Assembly: GCA_028281925.1 (NCBI GenBank)
Contig: JANQIX010000057.1
Location: 62,001-126,000, forward strand
DNA: 64,000 nucleotides
Source of the DNA: Alphaproteobacteria bacterium
GTDB lineage: Bacteria > Pseudomonadota > Alphaproteobacteria > DSM-16000 > Inquilinaceae
Direction of reading: 5' to 3'
The notes beneath the pieces are model-generated. The model saw only the letters and a list, made by a program, of their open reading frames with translations, did no database searches and was not told the DNA's origin. Shown here piece by piece: positions 56,142-64,000 of this stretch; position 1 is the first letter of the stretch; each line of letters begins with the position of its first letter. The translations under genes and the position numbers were made by a program.

Positions 56142-58702
56142 CCGCGATCGTCGTGCTGACCGAAGGCGGCATGGCCACGGCCCGCCGCATTGCCGCAGCG
56201 CTGCCGGACGCGCTGATCCACGGGCTGGTCGGGAAGGTTTCCGAGCCCGATGTCGCGATGGACGATGTCGCGCCGACCCTGCGCCGGCTGTTCGCGGACG
56301 GTACGCCAATCGTCGGCATCTGCGCGGCCGGCATCCTGATCCGCACGCTAGCCCCGCTCTTGGACGACAAAGCCGCCGAGCCGCCGGTGCTGGCCATTGC
56401 CGAAGACGGCACCGCCGTCGTCCCGCTGCTGGGCGGCCATCGGGGCGCCAACGACCTTGCCCGCCGCCTTGCCGAAGTTCTCGGGGGCACGGCGGCGATC
56501 ACCACGGCGGGGGACCGCCGGTTCGGCGTGGCCCTCGACGCGCCGCCGGACGGGTGGCGGCTGGCCAATCCGCAGGACTACAAAGATTTCGTGGCCGCTC
56601 TCTTGGGCGGCGCTACCGTGCGGCTCGACGGCCCTGCCCCTTGGCTGGCCGATGCGCGCCTGCCCTGGGGCGACGACGCCCGTCTGACAGTGCAGGCGAC
56701 CGAAGCCGCCGCGCCGGGCGGCCCCGACCGGCTGGTCTACCATCCCAGAACACTGGTGGTGGGCGTCGGCTGCGAGCGCAATGCAGCGCCCGAAGCGCTG
56801 ATCGCGCTGGTCCGCTCCGCTCTGGCGGAGGCCGACCTTGCAGAGGGCGCGGTCGCTGGCGTGTTCTCGTTGGACCTCAAGGCCGACGAGGCCGCCGTGC
56901 ATGCCGTCGCCGCTGCGCTCGGTGTGCCTGCCCGCTTCTTCCCGGCAGACCGCTTGGAGGCGGAGACGCCACGGCTGGTCAATCCGTCGGACATCGTGTT
57001 CCGCGAGGTCGGGTGCCATGGCGTTGCCGAAGGGGCCGCCCTGGCAGCGGCCGGTCCGCATGCCGATCTCGTGATGCCGAAGCGCAAGGGCACCGGCGTG
57101 ACCTGCGCCATCGCCCGAGCGCCCGAGCCGATCGATGCCGCCCGGCTGGGCCGCCCACGGGGACATCTCGCGATCGTCGGCACCGGCCCCGGCGGGGCGG
57201 CCTGGCGGACGCCCGAGACGGAGGCGCTGGTGTCCGCCGCCGACATTCTGGTCGGCTACGGCCCTTACCTCGACCTGCTGGGCCCCCTTGCGCACGACAA
57301 GATCCGGCGCGCCTATGCCTTGGGCGAAGAGGAAGATCGCGTCCGAACCGCGCTTGACCTGGCCGCGGAAGGGCAGCGCGTGGCGCTGGTGTCGTCCGGG
57401 GATCCGGGCATCTATGCGATGGCGAGCCTGGCCTTCGAGTTGATCGACCGGGAAGACCGGCCCGATTGGCGCCGCACTGAGATCGTTGCGGCCCCCGGCG
57501 TGTCCGCCATGCAGCTTGCCGCCGCCCGTGTCGGCGCACCGCTGGGCCACGACTTCTGCGCCATCTCGCTGTCCGACCTGCTGACCCCCTGGGACACGAT
57601 CGATCACCGGCTGCGCGCCGCGGCGGAGGGGGACTTCGTTGTCGCCCTCTACAACCCGGCGTCGCAGCGCCGGCGGGAACAGCTGCGGCGCGCGCGGGAA
57701 ATCCTGCTGGCACATCGGCCGGCGGATACGCCTGTGATCCTGGCACGCGACCTTGGCCGTGAAGGTGAGACGGTGCAGGTCACCGACCTCAGATCGCTGT
57801 CGGTCGATATGGTCGACATGCTGACCATCGTGATCGTCGGCGCACGGTCGACACGCCGGTTCGACGATACCGCAGGTGCCGCCCGCGTCTACACGCCGAG
57901 GGGCTACAGCCGGGAGACGGCTGCCGAGCCGGCGCCCGCCATGGTGCATTTCATTGGCGCCGGGCCCGGGGCACCGGACCTGCTGACGATTCGCGGCCGC
58001 TCGCTGATCGCCACCGCGCCGGTGTGTCTCTATGCCGGCTCGCTGGTACCGCCGGAGGTCGTGGCCTATGCGCCGCCGGGTGCGCGCGTGATCGACACCG
58101 CGCCGTTGACGCTGGAGGAGATCCTGGACGAGATCTCGCGCGCCCATGCCGATGGCCGCAGCGTGGCGCGCGTGCACTCCGGCGACCCGTCGCTCTACGG
58201 GGCGATCGCGGAGCAGATGCGCCAGCTCGACCGGCTGGGCATCCCCTACGACATCACGCCGGGCGTGCCGGCCTATACCGCTGCCGCAGCAGCGCTGAAG
58301 ACGGAACTGACACTGCCGGAGATCAGCCAGACCATCATCCTGACCCGCACGGCCATGCAGACCTCGCCGATGCCGGAGGGCGAGGATCTCAACACGCTTG
58401 CTGCCACCGGCGCGACGCTGGCCATCCACCTGTCAATCCGCAACCTGCCGGAGATCCGTCGGTCGCTGGAGCCCCATTATGGGCCCGACGGCGCGGTTGC
58501 CGTCGTCCACCGGGCGAGCTGGCCGGACCAGCAGGTCATCCGCGGCACGCTGAGCGATATCGAGGCCAAGGTGCGCGCGGCGAAGATCACGCGAACGGCC
58601 CTGATCCTGGTCGGTGGCGTGCTGAGCGCGTCGGACTTCCCGGACAGCGCGCTCTATTCGCCGAAGCACGCCCATGTCCTGCGGCCAAAGCGCCGCAGAT
58701 GA
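56138..58702 (+). CDS. CbiG-CobJ-CobM triple fusion
   Basis: 854 aa. Residues ~1-340 are CbiG-like: the N-terminal half has VGICAAGILIRTLAPLL and LLGGHRGAN, followed by a CobE-like part with VVGVGCERNAAPEAL and VFSLDLKADE. Residues ~341-590 are a precorrin-3B C17-methyltransferase (CobJ/CbiH): LAIVGTGPGG, SSGDPGIYAMASL, APGVSAMQLAAARVGAP and ALYNPAS. Residues ~602-845 are a precorrin-4 C11-methyltransferase (CobM/CbiF): VHFIGAGPGAPDLLTIRG, VHSGDPSLYGAIAEQM and TPGVPAYTAAAA. All three catalyse consecutive ring-contraction-region steps, so the fusion would channel intermediates. Last gene of its operon. Confidence 0.92.
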   Translation: MTAIVVLTEGGMATARRIAAALPDALIHGLVGKVSEPDVAMDDVAPTLRRLFADGTPIVGICAAGILIRTLAPLLDDKAAEPPVLAIAEDGTAVVPLLGGHRGANDLARRLAEVLGGTAAITTAGDRRFGVALDAPPDGWRLANPQDYKDFVAALLGGATVRLDGPAPWLADARLPWGDDARLTVQATEAAAPGGPDRLVYHPRTLVVGVGCERNAAPEALIALVRSALAEADLAEGAVAGVFSLDLKADEAAVHAVAAALGVPARFFPADRLEAETPRLVNPSDIVFREVGCHGVAEGAALAAAGPHADLVMPKRKGTGVTCAIARAPEPIDAARLGRPRGHLAIVGTGPGGAAWRTPETEALVSAADILVGYGPYLDLLGPLAHDKIRRAYALGEEEDRVRTALDLAAEGQRVALVSSGDPGIYAMASLAFELIDREDRPDWRRTEIVAAPGVSAMQLAAARVGAPLGHDFCAISLSDLLTPWDTIDHRLRAAAEGDFVVALYNPASQRRREQLRRAREILLAHRPADTPVILARDLGREGETVQVTDLRSLSVDMVDMLTIVIVGARSTRRFDDTAGAARVYTPRGYSRETAAEPAPAMVHFIGAGPGAPDLLTIRGRSLIATAPVCLYAGSLVPPEVVAYAPPGARVIDTAPLTLEEILDEISRAHADGRSVARVHSGDPSLYGAIAEQMRQLDRLGIPYDITPGVPAYTAAAAALKTELTLPEISQTIILTRTAMQTSPMPEGEDLNTLAATGATLAIHLSIRNLPEIRRSLEPHYGPDGAVAVVHRASWPDQQVIRGTLSDIEAKVRAAKITRTALILVGGVLSASDFPDSALYSPKHAHVLRPKRRR

Positions 58703-58706
58703 CCCC

Positions 58707-60983
58707 TCACTTCTCTTCCAGCTTGATGATGACGCCGCGCTCGCCATTGGCGACGCGCCGCGCGTGAAGCGCGATCAGCGGATCATCCGGATACCGCTCA
58801 GTCAGGTCCTCTGCCATGTCGGCCAAGCCATCGGCTCCGTTCGACAGGGTCTCGTAGAATTCCTGGTATTCGCCCAGCAGGGTGGCATCGACGAGGTCAG
58901 GGTCGACCGGCTGGTAGGCTTCAACGGGCCTTTCCTTGCCCTTCAGGATCAGCGCGCCGACGGGCCGCACGGTGCGCGGCTGGCGGCAGGCCTGGATCGT
59001 CTCGCCGGTGATGCACACACGCGTACCGATATGCTTGTTCACACTTTCCACCCGCGCGGTCGTGTTGATGGCGTCGCCATGGGCTGTGTAGTCGAACCGC
59101 CGGCTGCCACCGAAGTTGCCGACGACCACTTCCCCGGTATTGACGCCGATCCGCGTCAGGCCGAACGGCAGCCCCTGTTCCACCTTCCGGCGGCGAAAGT
59201 CTTCCGCGAACCGGTCCAGGGCAAGCGCGCAACCCACGGCCAGATCGGCATGTTGCGGCTGGTCCACCGGAGCATTGAACATCGCATGCACGGCATCGCC
59301 GACGATCTTGTCGATCGTGCCCCCGTACTGCATGACGATCGCACACATTCCGTCCAGATACTCGTTCAGCAGGGTCACGAGCACCTCCGGCTTCGACTGC
59401 TCGGTGAAGCTGGTGAAGCCGGCGATGTCGGAGAAGAGGAAGGTGAGCTCACGTGTCTCACCCCCCAGCTTCAACCGCTCCGGATGCTCCAGCAGGCGGC
59501 CGACAAGCGCCGGCGCCAGGTACTGCGTAAAGGCCTGACGGATGAATCCGCGTTCCCGCTCGGTGCGCACATGCATGGCGGCGGAGATCACCAGATAGAC
59601 GGCAACCCCACCCAAGACCGGATAGGTCGGATCGAGCAGCAGCTTGGCCTCGCTGAACGCCAGCCAGGAACCGACCGCCGTCGCGGTGACGACAATCATT
59701 CCGACGATCGCGCCGAACAGCGCACCGACGCGCGGAAGCAGCAGGATCATCAGCAGGCTGAGGCCGATGAGCACGAACGACTCCGCCCCTGTGGCCCAAT
59801 CGGGGCGCTCAAGGAACCACCCTAGGATTGCTTGCTCCACCGCCTGAGCATGGATCAGGACGCCCGGCTCGAAGTCGTTGATGGGGGTCGCCCGAAGATC
59901 GGAGAGACCGGCAGCGCTGGACCCGATGAAGACGATATGCCCGGCGACGAGAGCCTGCAGATCCGCCGTGCCATCCAAGATGGCGGCGGCGGGAATGCTC
60001 CGCTCCGGGATCGTTCCGGTGTAGTGCAGCCACAGATTGCCGTCTGCCGTCAGCGGAATGTCGAAGGCCCCAACGCGCAAGGCCGTCAGGCCGCCGAAAT
60101 CGCTCAGCACAATCTCGCCGCTGGCGTCGGATGCCCGGGTGATCAGGGTCGATGCGCCCTGTGCCACCCTCAGGGCCTCCACAGGCAGTGTCGGATAGAC
60201 CTCATCGCGCAGCCGCTGCAGCATCGGTATGCGCCGGATCAGCTCATTCCCGCCGCCGCCGATACCGACGCTACCGTTGCCTGATGCCGCCGTTTCCAGA
60301 ACAGGCAGCGAGACTACCGCGCCGGCGAAACTCTCCAGAAAGCGCTGCGGCGGGCTGCCCGCGTTCACCAGGCCTGCAATCAACCGAGGCGTCGCATCGG
60401 TGCCCGCGCGGCTGAGGGCGAATGCCGTGACCGTGGGCACCTGGCGGATCACGTCGGCCAGGATCGCGTCATTGTCAGGAAGCTCGGCCACGCCACCCAG
60501 ATCGAACTGCCCCGCCAGATCAGCAAGCCGCGGGTTGGTGCGCCAGCTTTCCATCACCCGGGAGGGCGAGGCGCGGTCCGGTTCGGCAAGGATGATGTCC
60601 AGTGCTACAACCGCAGCCCCGGCGTTGCCCAGACGGGCCACCATCTCGGCCACAAGGTCGCGCGGCCACGGCCATTGTCCGTGGATGGCAAGCGACCCGT
60701 CGTCGATATCGATGACACGGACAGGTGCCGGTTCATAGGGCCGCGGCGAGAGTTCCTGATAGGTGTCGAACACCAGAAAGCGCAGCTCGGCCAGCAAGCC
60801 CGGATCGAAGGTCCGCAAGGCCAGCGCCGACAAGAGGGCGACGACCCCCAGCACGCTGGGCCTCACTATCGCCGACCAAGTCAATCGCCGTCGTGCCACG
60901 TTGCCGCACCTGACCTTCGGATTGCGGCTCGCAGTGTCGGGAGGAACGCCGGCAAGAGCAAGTACCCCGCTCTCGTGCACCAC
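58707..60983 (-). CDS. CHASE2-domain adenylate cyclase
   Basis: 758 aa. N-terminal membrane segment (about 43-60), then a CHASE2 periplasmic sensor domain with PAPVRVIDIDDGSLAIHGQWPWPR and IHAQAVEQAIL; three membrane segments (about 395-465); a class III cyclase domain with FSDIAGFTSF (metal Asp), IDKIVGDAVHAMF (second Asp and Lys) and FDYTAHGDAINTTAR. Start GTG 60983 lacks a clear ribosome site. Divergent from the TPR/barrel gene. It probably makes cAMP in response to an envelope or extracellular signal. Confidence 0.87.
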   Translation of the reverse strand: MVHESGVLALAGVPPDTASRNPKVRCGNVARRRLTWSAIVRPSVLGVVALLSALALRTFDPGLLAELRFLVFDTYQELSPRPYEPAPVRVIDIDDGSLAIHGQWPWPRDLVAEMVARLGNAGAAVVALDIILAEPDRASPSRVMESWRTNPRLADLAGQFDLGGVAELPDNDAILADVIRQVPTVTAFALSRAGTDATPRLIAGLVNAGSPPQRFLESFAGAVVSLPVLETAASGNGSVGIGGGGNELIRRIPMLQRLRDEVYPTLPVEALRVAQGASTLITRASDASGEIVLSDFGGLTALRVGAFDIPLTADGNLWLHYTGTIPERSIPAAAILDGTADLQALVAGHIVFIGSSAAGLSDLRATPINDFEPGVLIHAQAVEQAILGWFLERPDWATGAESFVLIGLSLLMILLLPRVGALFGAIVGMIVVTATAVGSWLAFSEAKLLLDPTYPVLGGVAVYLVISAAMHVRTERERGFIRQAFTQYLAPALVGRLLEHPERLKLGGETRELTFLFSDIAGFTSFTEQSKPEVLVTLLNEYLDGMCAIVMQYGGTIDKIVGDAVHAMFNAPVDQPQHADLAVGCALALDRFAEDFRRRKVEQGLPFGLTRIGVNTGEVVVGNFGGSRRFDYTAHGDAINTTARVESVNKHIGTRVCITGETIQACRQPRTVRPVGALILKGKERPVEAYQPVDPDLVDATLLGEYQEFYETLSNGADGLADMAEDLTERYPDDPLIALHARRVANGERGVIIKLEEK

Positions 60984-61020
60984 TGCTGCGCCGCCGCATA
61001 CCCCGGCGCTTCACCCTATA

Positions 61021-61036
61021 GTTACCAAAGCCTTAA
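61021..61036 (-). promoter_or_regulatory. CtrA-like box TTAA-N7-GTAAC
   Basis: On the minus strand TTAA (61033-61036) and GTAAC (61021-61025) with seven bases between. It lies in the 121-bp divergent region of the CHASE2 cyclase and TPR/barrel genes. Same variant as at 364-379. Inference from sequence. Confidence 0.35.
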
Positions 61037-61104
61037 GCGAAACGGTTGGTTGAGATACCATCGCAGCATAGACTTGCAAAAAACACGCGGCAGGGAGCCC
61101 GCTC

Positions 61105-62466
61105 GTGGATCGGCCACTTCGGCACATGTGCCAGGCGGCAGCCTTCGTCTTCTCGCTCTGCGCGGTACTCTGCAGTGCAGCGCCGGCGCTTGGCCAGACC
61201 TCCGACGAACTGTTCCAGGACCTTCTGGAGCGGCCGGGCGATGCTGAGCTGACGATACGCTATGCCGAGGCGGCGGCCGCGGAAGGTGATTTCGAGACCG
61301 CGGTTTCCGCACTGGAACGGCTGCTGCTGGTCGACGGCGGCCTTTCGGCGGTGAAGGTCCGCCTCGGCATCCTCTACCTGCGCATGCAATCGCCCGGAAC
61401 GGCGCGACGGTATCTGGAAGATGCGTTGGACGATCCGAACCTGACGGATCAAGAGGCCGAAGCGGCTGAACGGGCGCTGGCCGAAGCGGCCGACTCCGAA
61501 CAGCGGCATCGGCTCTCCGGCGCCCTCTATTTCGGCATCCGCTACCAATCCAACGCCAATTCCGGGCCGAACGAGGATGCGGCGCGCGATGCCGCAGAGG
61601 CCGGCGGAGGGGCCGCGGTGGATCCGGACGATTTGGCAAGGGCGGAGGAGCTGAGCGGGGACGACGACGGAAACGGTTTCATTCTAGGCACCGTGCGTCA
61701 CAGTTTCGATCTGCAGACGCAGAATTTCGCGGCCGTGGAAACGCGCGCGCTGTTCTACGGCACCCGGCACATCGACCAGTCGGACCTCAATACCGAAGCC
61801 TTCGAGGCTTCGACCGGCCTGCGCTTTGCACCCCTGCCAGACAGCGCCCCGGAGGCCACGATACGGCCGTTCGTCTGGACCCAGTATGTGCGCCGCGACG
61901 ACGATTCCCTGCGACTGTCCTTTGGCGGCGGTGTGAACGGTGACTTCGCGCCCGATCCGCAATGGTTGATCGATTGGACCGTACAAGTGGCCTACAACGA
62001 CTACTTCGTCACCGATACGCGGGAATTGGCCGACGAACGTGACAGCATCAGTGTCCAGGGCCGAGCGACTGGATACTACGCGCTGACGCGCGATCAGGTC
62101 GTTTCCGTCGGCGCCGGCGTGACGCGGAATTCGGCCGACGCAGACTTCAACAACTTCACGCGCGGGCGCCTGAATTTCGGGTACAGCTATCGCTTCGAGC
62201 CGCCCTTCGAATTCGTAGCGGCCCCTTGGCGACTATCGGTGTCCGCGGAAGGAAGCGTGACCGGATACGATGAGCCCGATCCGGTGGTCGACGCGGACAC
62301 GACCCGTCACGACATCAGAGGGCTCGTGCAGGTGACGCAAGAGATCGGTCTTGCGGATGATTTCGCGCTGGTGTTCGAGGGCGCGTATGAGCGGTCGTAT
62401 TCGAACATACCCTTATACGATTACGACAACGCCAGCGGCAGCGTCGGCGTCCGCTATCGTTTCTGA
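61105..62466 (+). CDS. TPR plus outer-membrane beta-barrel protein
   Basis: 453 aa, GTG with AGGGAG upstream. Signal peptide CQAAAFVFSLCAVLCSAAPALG. Residues ~35-130 form TPR helices; from ~140 to the C-terminal Phe the sequence has alternating polar/aromatic beta strands, ending SGSVGVRYRF as outer-membrane barrels do. The layout resembles the surface-lipoprotein assembly modifier (SLAM/DUF560) group. Upstream of a FecR-domain gene by 28 bp. Confidence 0.75.
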   Translation: MDRPLRHMCQAAAFVFSLCAVLCSAAPALGQTSDELFQDLLERPGDAELTIRYAEAAAAEGDFETAVSALERLLLVDGGLSAVKVRLGILYLRMQSPGTARRYLEDALDDPNLTDQEAEAAERALAEAADSEQRHRLSGALYFGIRYQSNANSGPNEDAARDAAEAGGGAAVDPDDLARAEELSGDDDGNGFILGTVRHSFDLQTQNFAAVETRALFYGTRHIDQSDLNTEAFEASTGLRFAPLPDSAPEATIRPFVWTQYVRRDDDSLRLSFGGGVNGDFAPDPQWLIDWTVQVAYNDYFVTDTRELADERDSISVQGRATGYYALTRDQVVSVGAGVTRNSADADFNNFTRGRLNFGYSYRFEPPFEFVAAPWRLSVSAEGSVTGYDEPDPVVDADTTRHDIRGLVQVTQEIGLADDFALVFEGAYERSYSNIPLYDYDNASGSVGVRYRF

Positions 62467-62494
62467 TCCGACGCAAGCCCGGGGGGTGAGGACA

Positions 62495-63376
62495 ATGCAC
62501 GCGGGTCTACGCCACTTCCTAACCGGTCTGCTGCTGACCTTGGCAACCGCTGGGGCCGCATTGGCGCAGCAGAGCCCCCGCATTGGCGTCACCACCACGG
62601 TCAACGACGCGACGAACGTTCAAGCTGCCGCTGGGGGCGATCGCATCCTGGCCGTCGGCGACGATGTCTTCTCGCGCGATACGATCGTCACCGACGGCAC
62701 CGGGCAGACGCATCTCTTGTTCCTCGACCAGTCGACGCTGACGGTCGGCCCGAACGCGGAAGTGCTGATCGACGAGTTCGTCTACAATCCTCAGGCCGGT
62801 GACGACCTGGGCCGCCTTGCCATCTCCGTCAATCAAGGCGTCATGCGGTTCGTCGGCGGCGCGCTCAGCAACACCGAAGACCAGGTGGAGATCACGACGC
62901 CGACGGCCACCCTGGCCATCCGCGGCGGCATCGTCGTCGTCCTGGTGCAGGGCGGCACCGGCGATACGCAAGTCATCTTCGTGTTCGGCGATTTCGTCGA
63001 TGTCACAGGCCCCGGCGGACAGACGGAAACGATCCGTCGGCGAGGCTATGCAGTCACCGTGTCGCCTGATGGTGTGAGCGAGCCGGAACCGGCGCCGCCG
63101 GAGGCGATCGATGCTGTGCTGGGCGCACTGGAAGGCCCGCCCGGCGACGGCTCGGAGGCCGAAAGCATCACACAGGCGTTCGGCGAACTGGGATTTGGCG
63201 AGGTTATCCTGACCATCAATGAACCGTTTGATACGGCCGGTCCCACAACGTCGGACATCGAGACCGATCTTGGCGTTCGCGATGCCGACGAGCAGCTGAT
63301 CCGGGACGTCATCGAGACGATCGAGTTGATTGAGGAAGAAGAAGTGGTGCCAGAGTGCGAGTGTTCGCCGGAATAG
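62495..63376 (+). CDS. FecR-domain secreted protein
   Basis: 293 aa, ATG with GGGGGTGAGG upstream. Signal peptide ending ALA-QQ. FecR domain: LAVGDDVFSRDTIVTDGTGQTHLLFLDQSTLTVGPNAEV, and GVMRFVGGALSNTEDQVEITTPTATLAIRGG. The C-terminal ~100 residues are acidic and Pro-rich, ending in a CEC motif. Periplasmic FecR domains commonly sense or couple envelope components; its partner here is likely the cyclase or barrel rather than a sigma factor, none of which is nearby. Confidence 0.8.
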   Translation: MHAGLRHFLTGLLLTLATAGAALAQQSPRIGVTTTVNDATNVQAAAGGDRILAVGDDVFSRDTIVTDGTGQTHLLFLDQSTLTVGPNAEVLIDEFVYNPQAGDDLGRLAISVNQGVMRFVGGALSNTEDQVEITTPTATLAIRGGIVVVLVQGGTGDTQVIFVFGDFVDVTGPGGQTETIRRRGYAVTVSPDGVSEPEPAPPEAIDAVLGALEGPPGDGSEAESITQAFGELGFGEVILTINEPFDTAGPTTSDIETDLGVRDADEQLIRDVIETIELIEEEEVVPECECSPE

Positions 63377-63406
63377 CCGCCATCGCAGCCGGGTAGACCC
63401 ACCGGG

Positions 63407-64000
63407 CTATCGCCGGACGACAATCCGCTGCACGTTGGGGATCGGCTGGAACGCTGCGATGTCCTGGGCCGGCCGGCCGAACAGATAGCCCTGCACATAG
63501 TCGCAGCCGCAGGTGCGGGCGAATTCCAGGGCGTCCGGATCGTCCACCATCTCCGCGATGCTGGCGATGTCGAGCCGCCGGCACAGATCCGTCAGCGCTG
63601 ACAGAAAAGCGGGACCCTTCTGAGCCCGCTTTGCACTGTTTAACGCCGATCCGTCGACCTTGACCGCGTCGATGTCCAGATGGCTCAGATACTCGAAGCT
63701 GGCCGCACCCGATCCGAAGTCGTCAAGGCAGACACGGTAGCCGAGCGATCTGAGCGACTGGGTGAACTCGTTGGCCGCTTTGAGATCGCTGATTTTCGCC
63801 GATTCCGTCAGCTCGAAACTCAGGCGCCCGACACTCCACCGGTTATCCGACAGCAGGCCATGCAACGCCCCGACGAAATCGGGCGTTTCAATGGAGTGGC
63901 CCGAGAAGTTCACCGCCAAAGCGTTCTCACCGCCCCGGCCACGGTCGGCCTGCAGCCAGTCCAGGGCCTTGCGCACGATCGCGAGGTCGAATTCGTGGAT
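63407..64000 (-). CDS. EAL-domain protein, C-terminal part
   Basis: At least 197 residues; the frame is open at the right edge and the N-terminus lies outside. Visible EAL-phosphodiesterase blocks: SFELTESA, CLDDFGSGAASFEYL, VKVDGSAL, IAEMVDDPDAL and YVQGYLFGRPAQD. The metal-binding acidic residues and Gln are kept, though AEGVE reads AEMVD. It could degrade c-di-GMP or only bind it; the EAL signature itself is not visible. Confidence 0.85.
   Translation of the reverse strand: MHEFDLAIVRKALDWLQADRGRGGENALAVNFSGHSIETPDFVGALHGLLSDNRWSVGRLSFELTESAKISDLKAANEFTQSLRSLGYRVCLDDFGSGAASFEYLSHLDIDAVKVDGSALNSAKRAQKGPAFLSALTDLCRRLDIASIAEMVDDPDALEFARTCGCDYVQGYLFGRPAQDIAAFQPIPNVQRIVVRR

Noticed and set aside
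56348-58429. 693-codon antisense ORF opposite the CbiG-CobJ-CobM fusion
   Set aside because: Low-complexity His/Arg/Gly translation with no family motif; the sense frame has complete catalytic motifs.

Overview
The window is high-GC chromosomal DNA from an alphaproteobacterium. A Rhodospirillales-like lineage is my best guess. The evidence is a CcrM-type GANTC methyltransferase next to rnhB and a PA0069-type radical SAM gene, an alphaproteobacterial cobalamin gene set (cobU-cobW-cobN-cobO-cobQ, cobH-cobL-cobI), many GTG/TTG starts and ATGA start/stop overlaps. I see no tRNA, rRNA, CRISPR array, transposase or integrase.

Region 1 (1 to about 24.3 kb) is a surface-glycan locus. It opens with the end of a UDP-glucuronate decarboxylase. 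A tight plus-strand run follows: GDPD-like phosphodiesterase, HAD phosphatase, sugar-phosphate nucleotidyltransferase, cupin, second nucleotidyltransferase, family-2 glycosyltransferase, two CDP-paratose-2-epimerase-like SDRs and a further glycosyltransferase. A minus-strand block then carries glycosyltransferases, a TPR/glycosyltransferase-like giant, a methyltransferase and a radical SAM protein. Around 16-24 kb there are more SAM methyltransferases (including a TylF type), a WavE-like protein, another glycosyltransferase-like gene and an SDR. Together they look able to build, activate, polymerise and methylate an unusual polysaccharide. Two small secreted Rap1a-like paralogues and an FMN flavoprotein lie inside this stretch.

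Region 2 (24.3 to 38 kb) is mostly single housekeeping or regulatory genes: GNAT, YbaK deacylase, DksA/TraR zinc protein, methyltransferase, secreted trypsin-like protease, the conserved trio PA0069-like/rnhB/ccrM, a hypothetical gene overlapping cobD, a five-PAS hybrid histidine kinase and a DUF3137 membrane protein. Four GANTC sites lie just ahead of ccrM, which suggests methylation feedback.

Region 3 (38 to 59 kb) is dominated by vitamin B12 synthesis. A sigma70-like promoter and a cobalamin riboswitch with a 9-bp closing stem precede cobU-cobW-cobN-cobO-cobQ, with cbiB convergent. A second operon at 52.5-58.7 kb carries cbiX (with a very His-rich tail), cobH, cobL, cobI and a three-domain CbiG-CobJ-CobM fusion. 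Between the two B12 blocks are a choline-sulfatase (betC), an AT-rich two-gene islet (a DUF3644/HEPN-like protein and a membrane-anchored unknown) and an S41-peptidase-like secreted protein.

Region 4 (58.7 to 64 kb) holds a CHASE2-adenylate cyclase divergent from a TPR/beta-barrel protein and a FecR-domain protein, which look like an envelope signalling module. The window ends in the C-terminal part of an EAL-domain protein.

The strongest candidates for something new are the AT-rich HEPN islet, the cyclase/barrel/FecR module, the activation chemistry implied by the glycan operon (two nucleotidyltransferases, HAD, GDPD and cupin), and the triple-fusion B12 enzyme beside a mixture of early- and late-cobalt-insertion chelatases.
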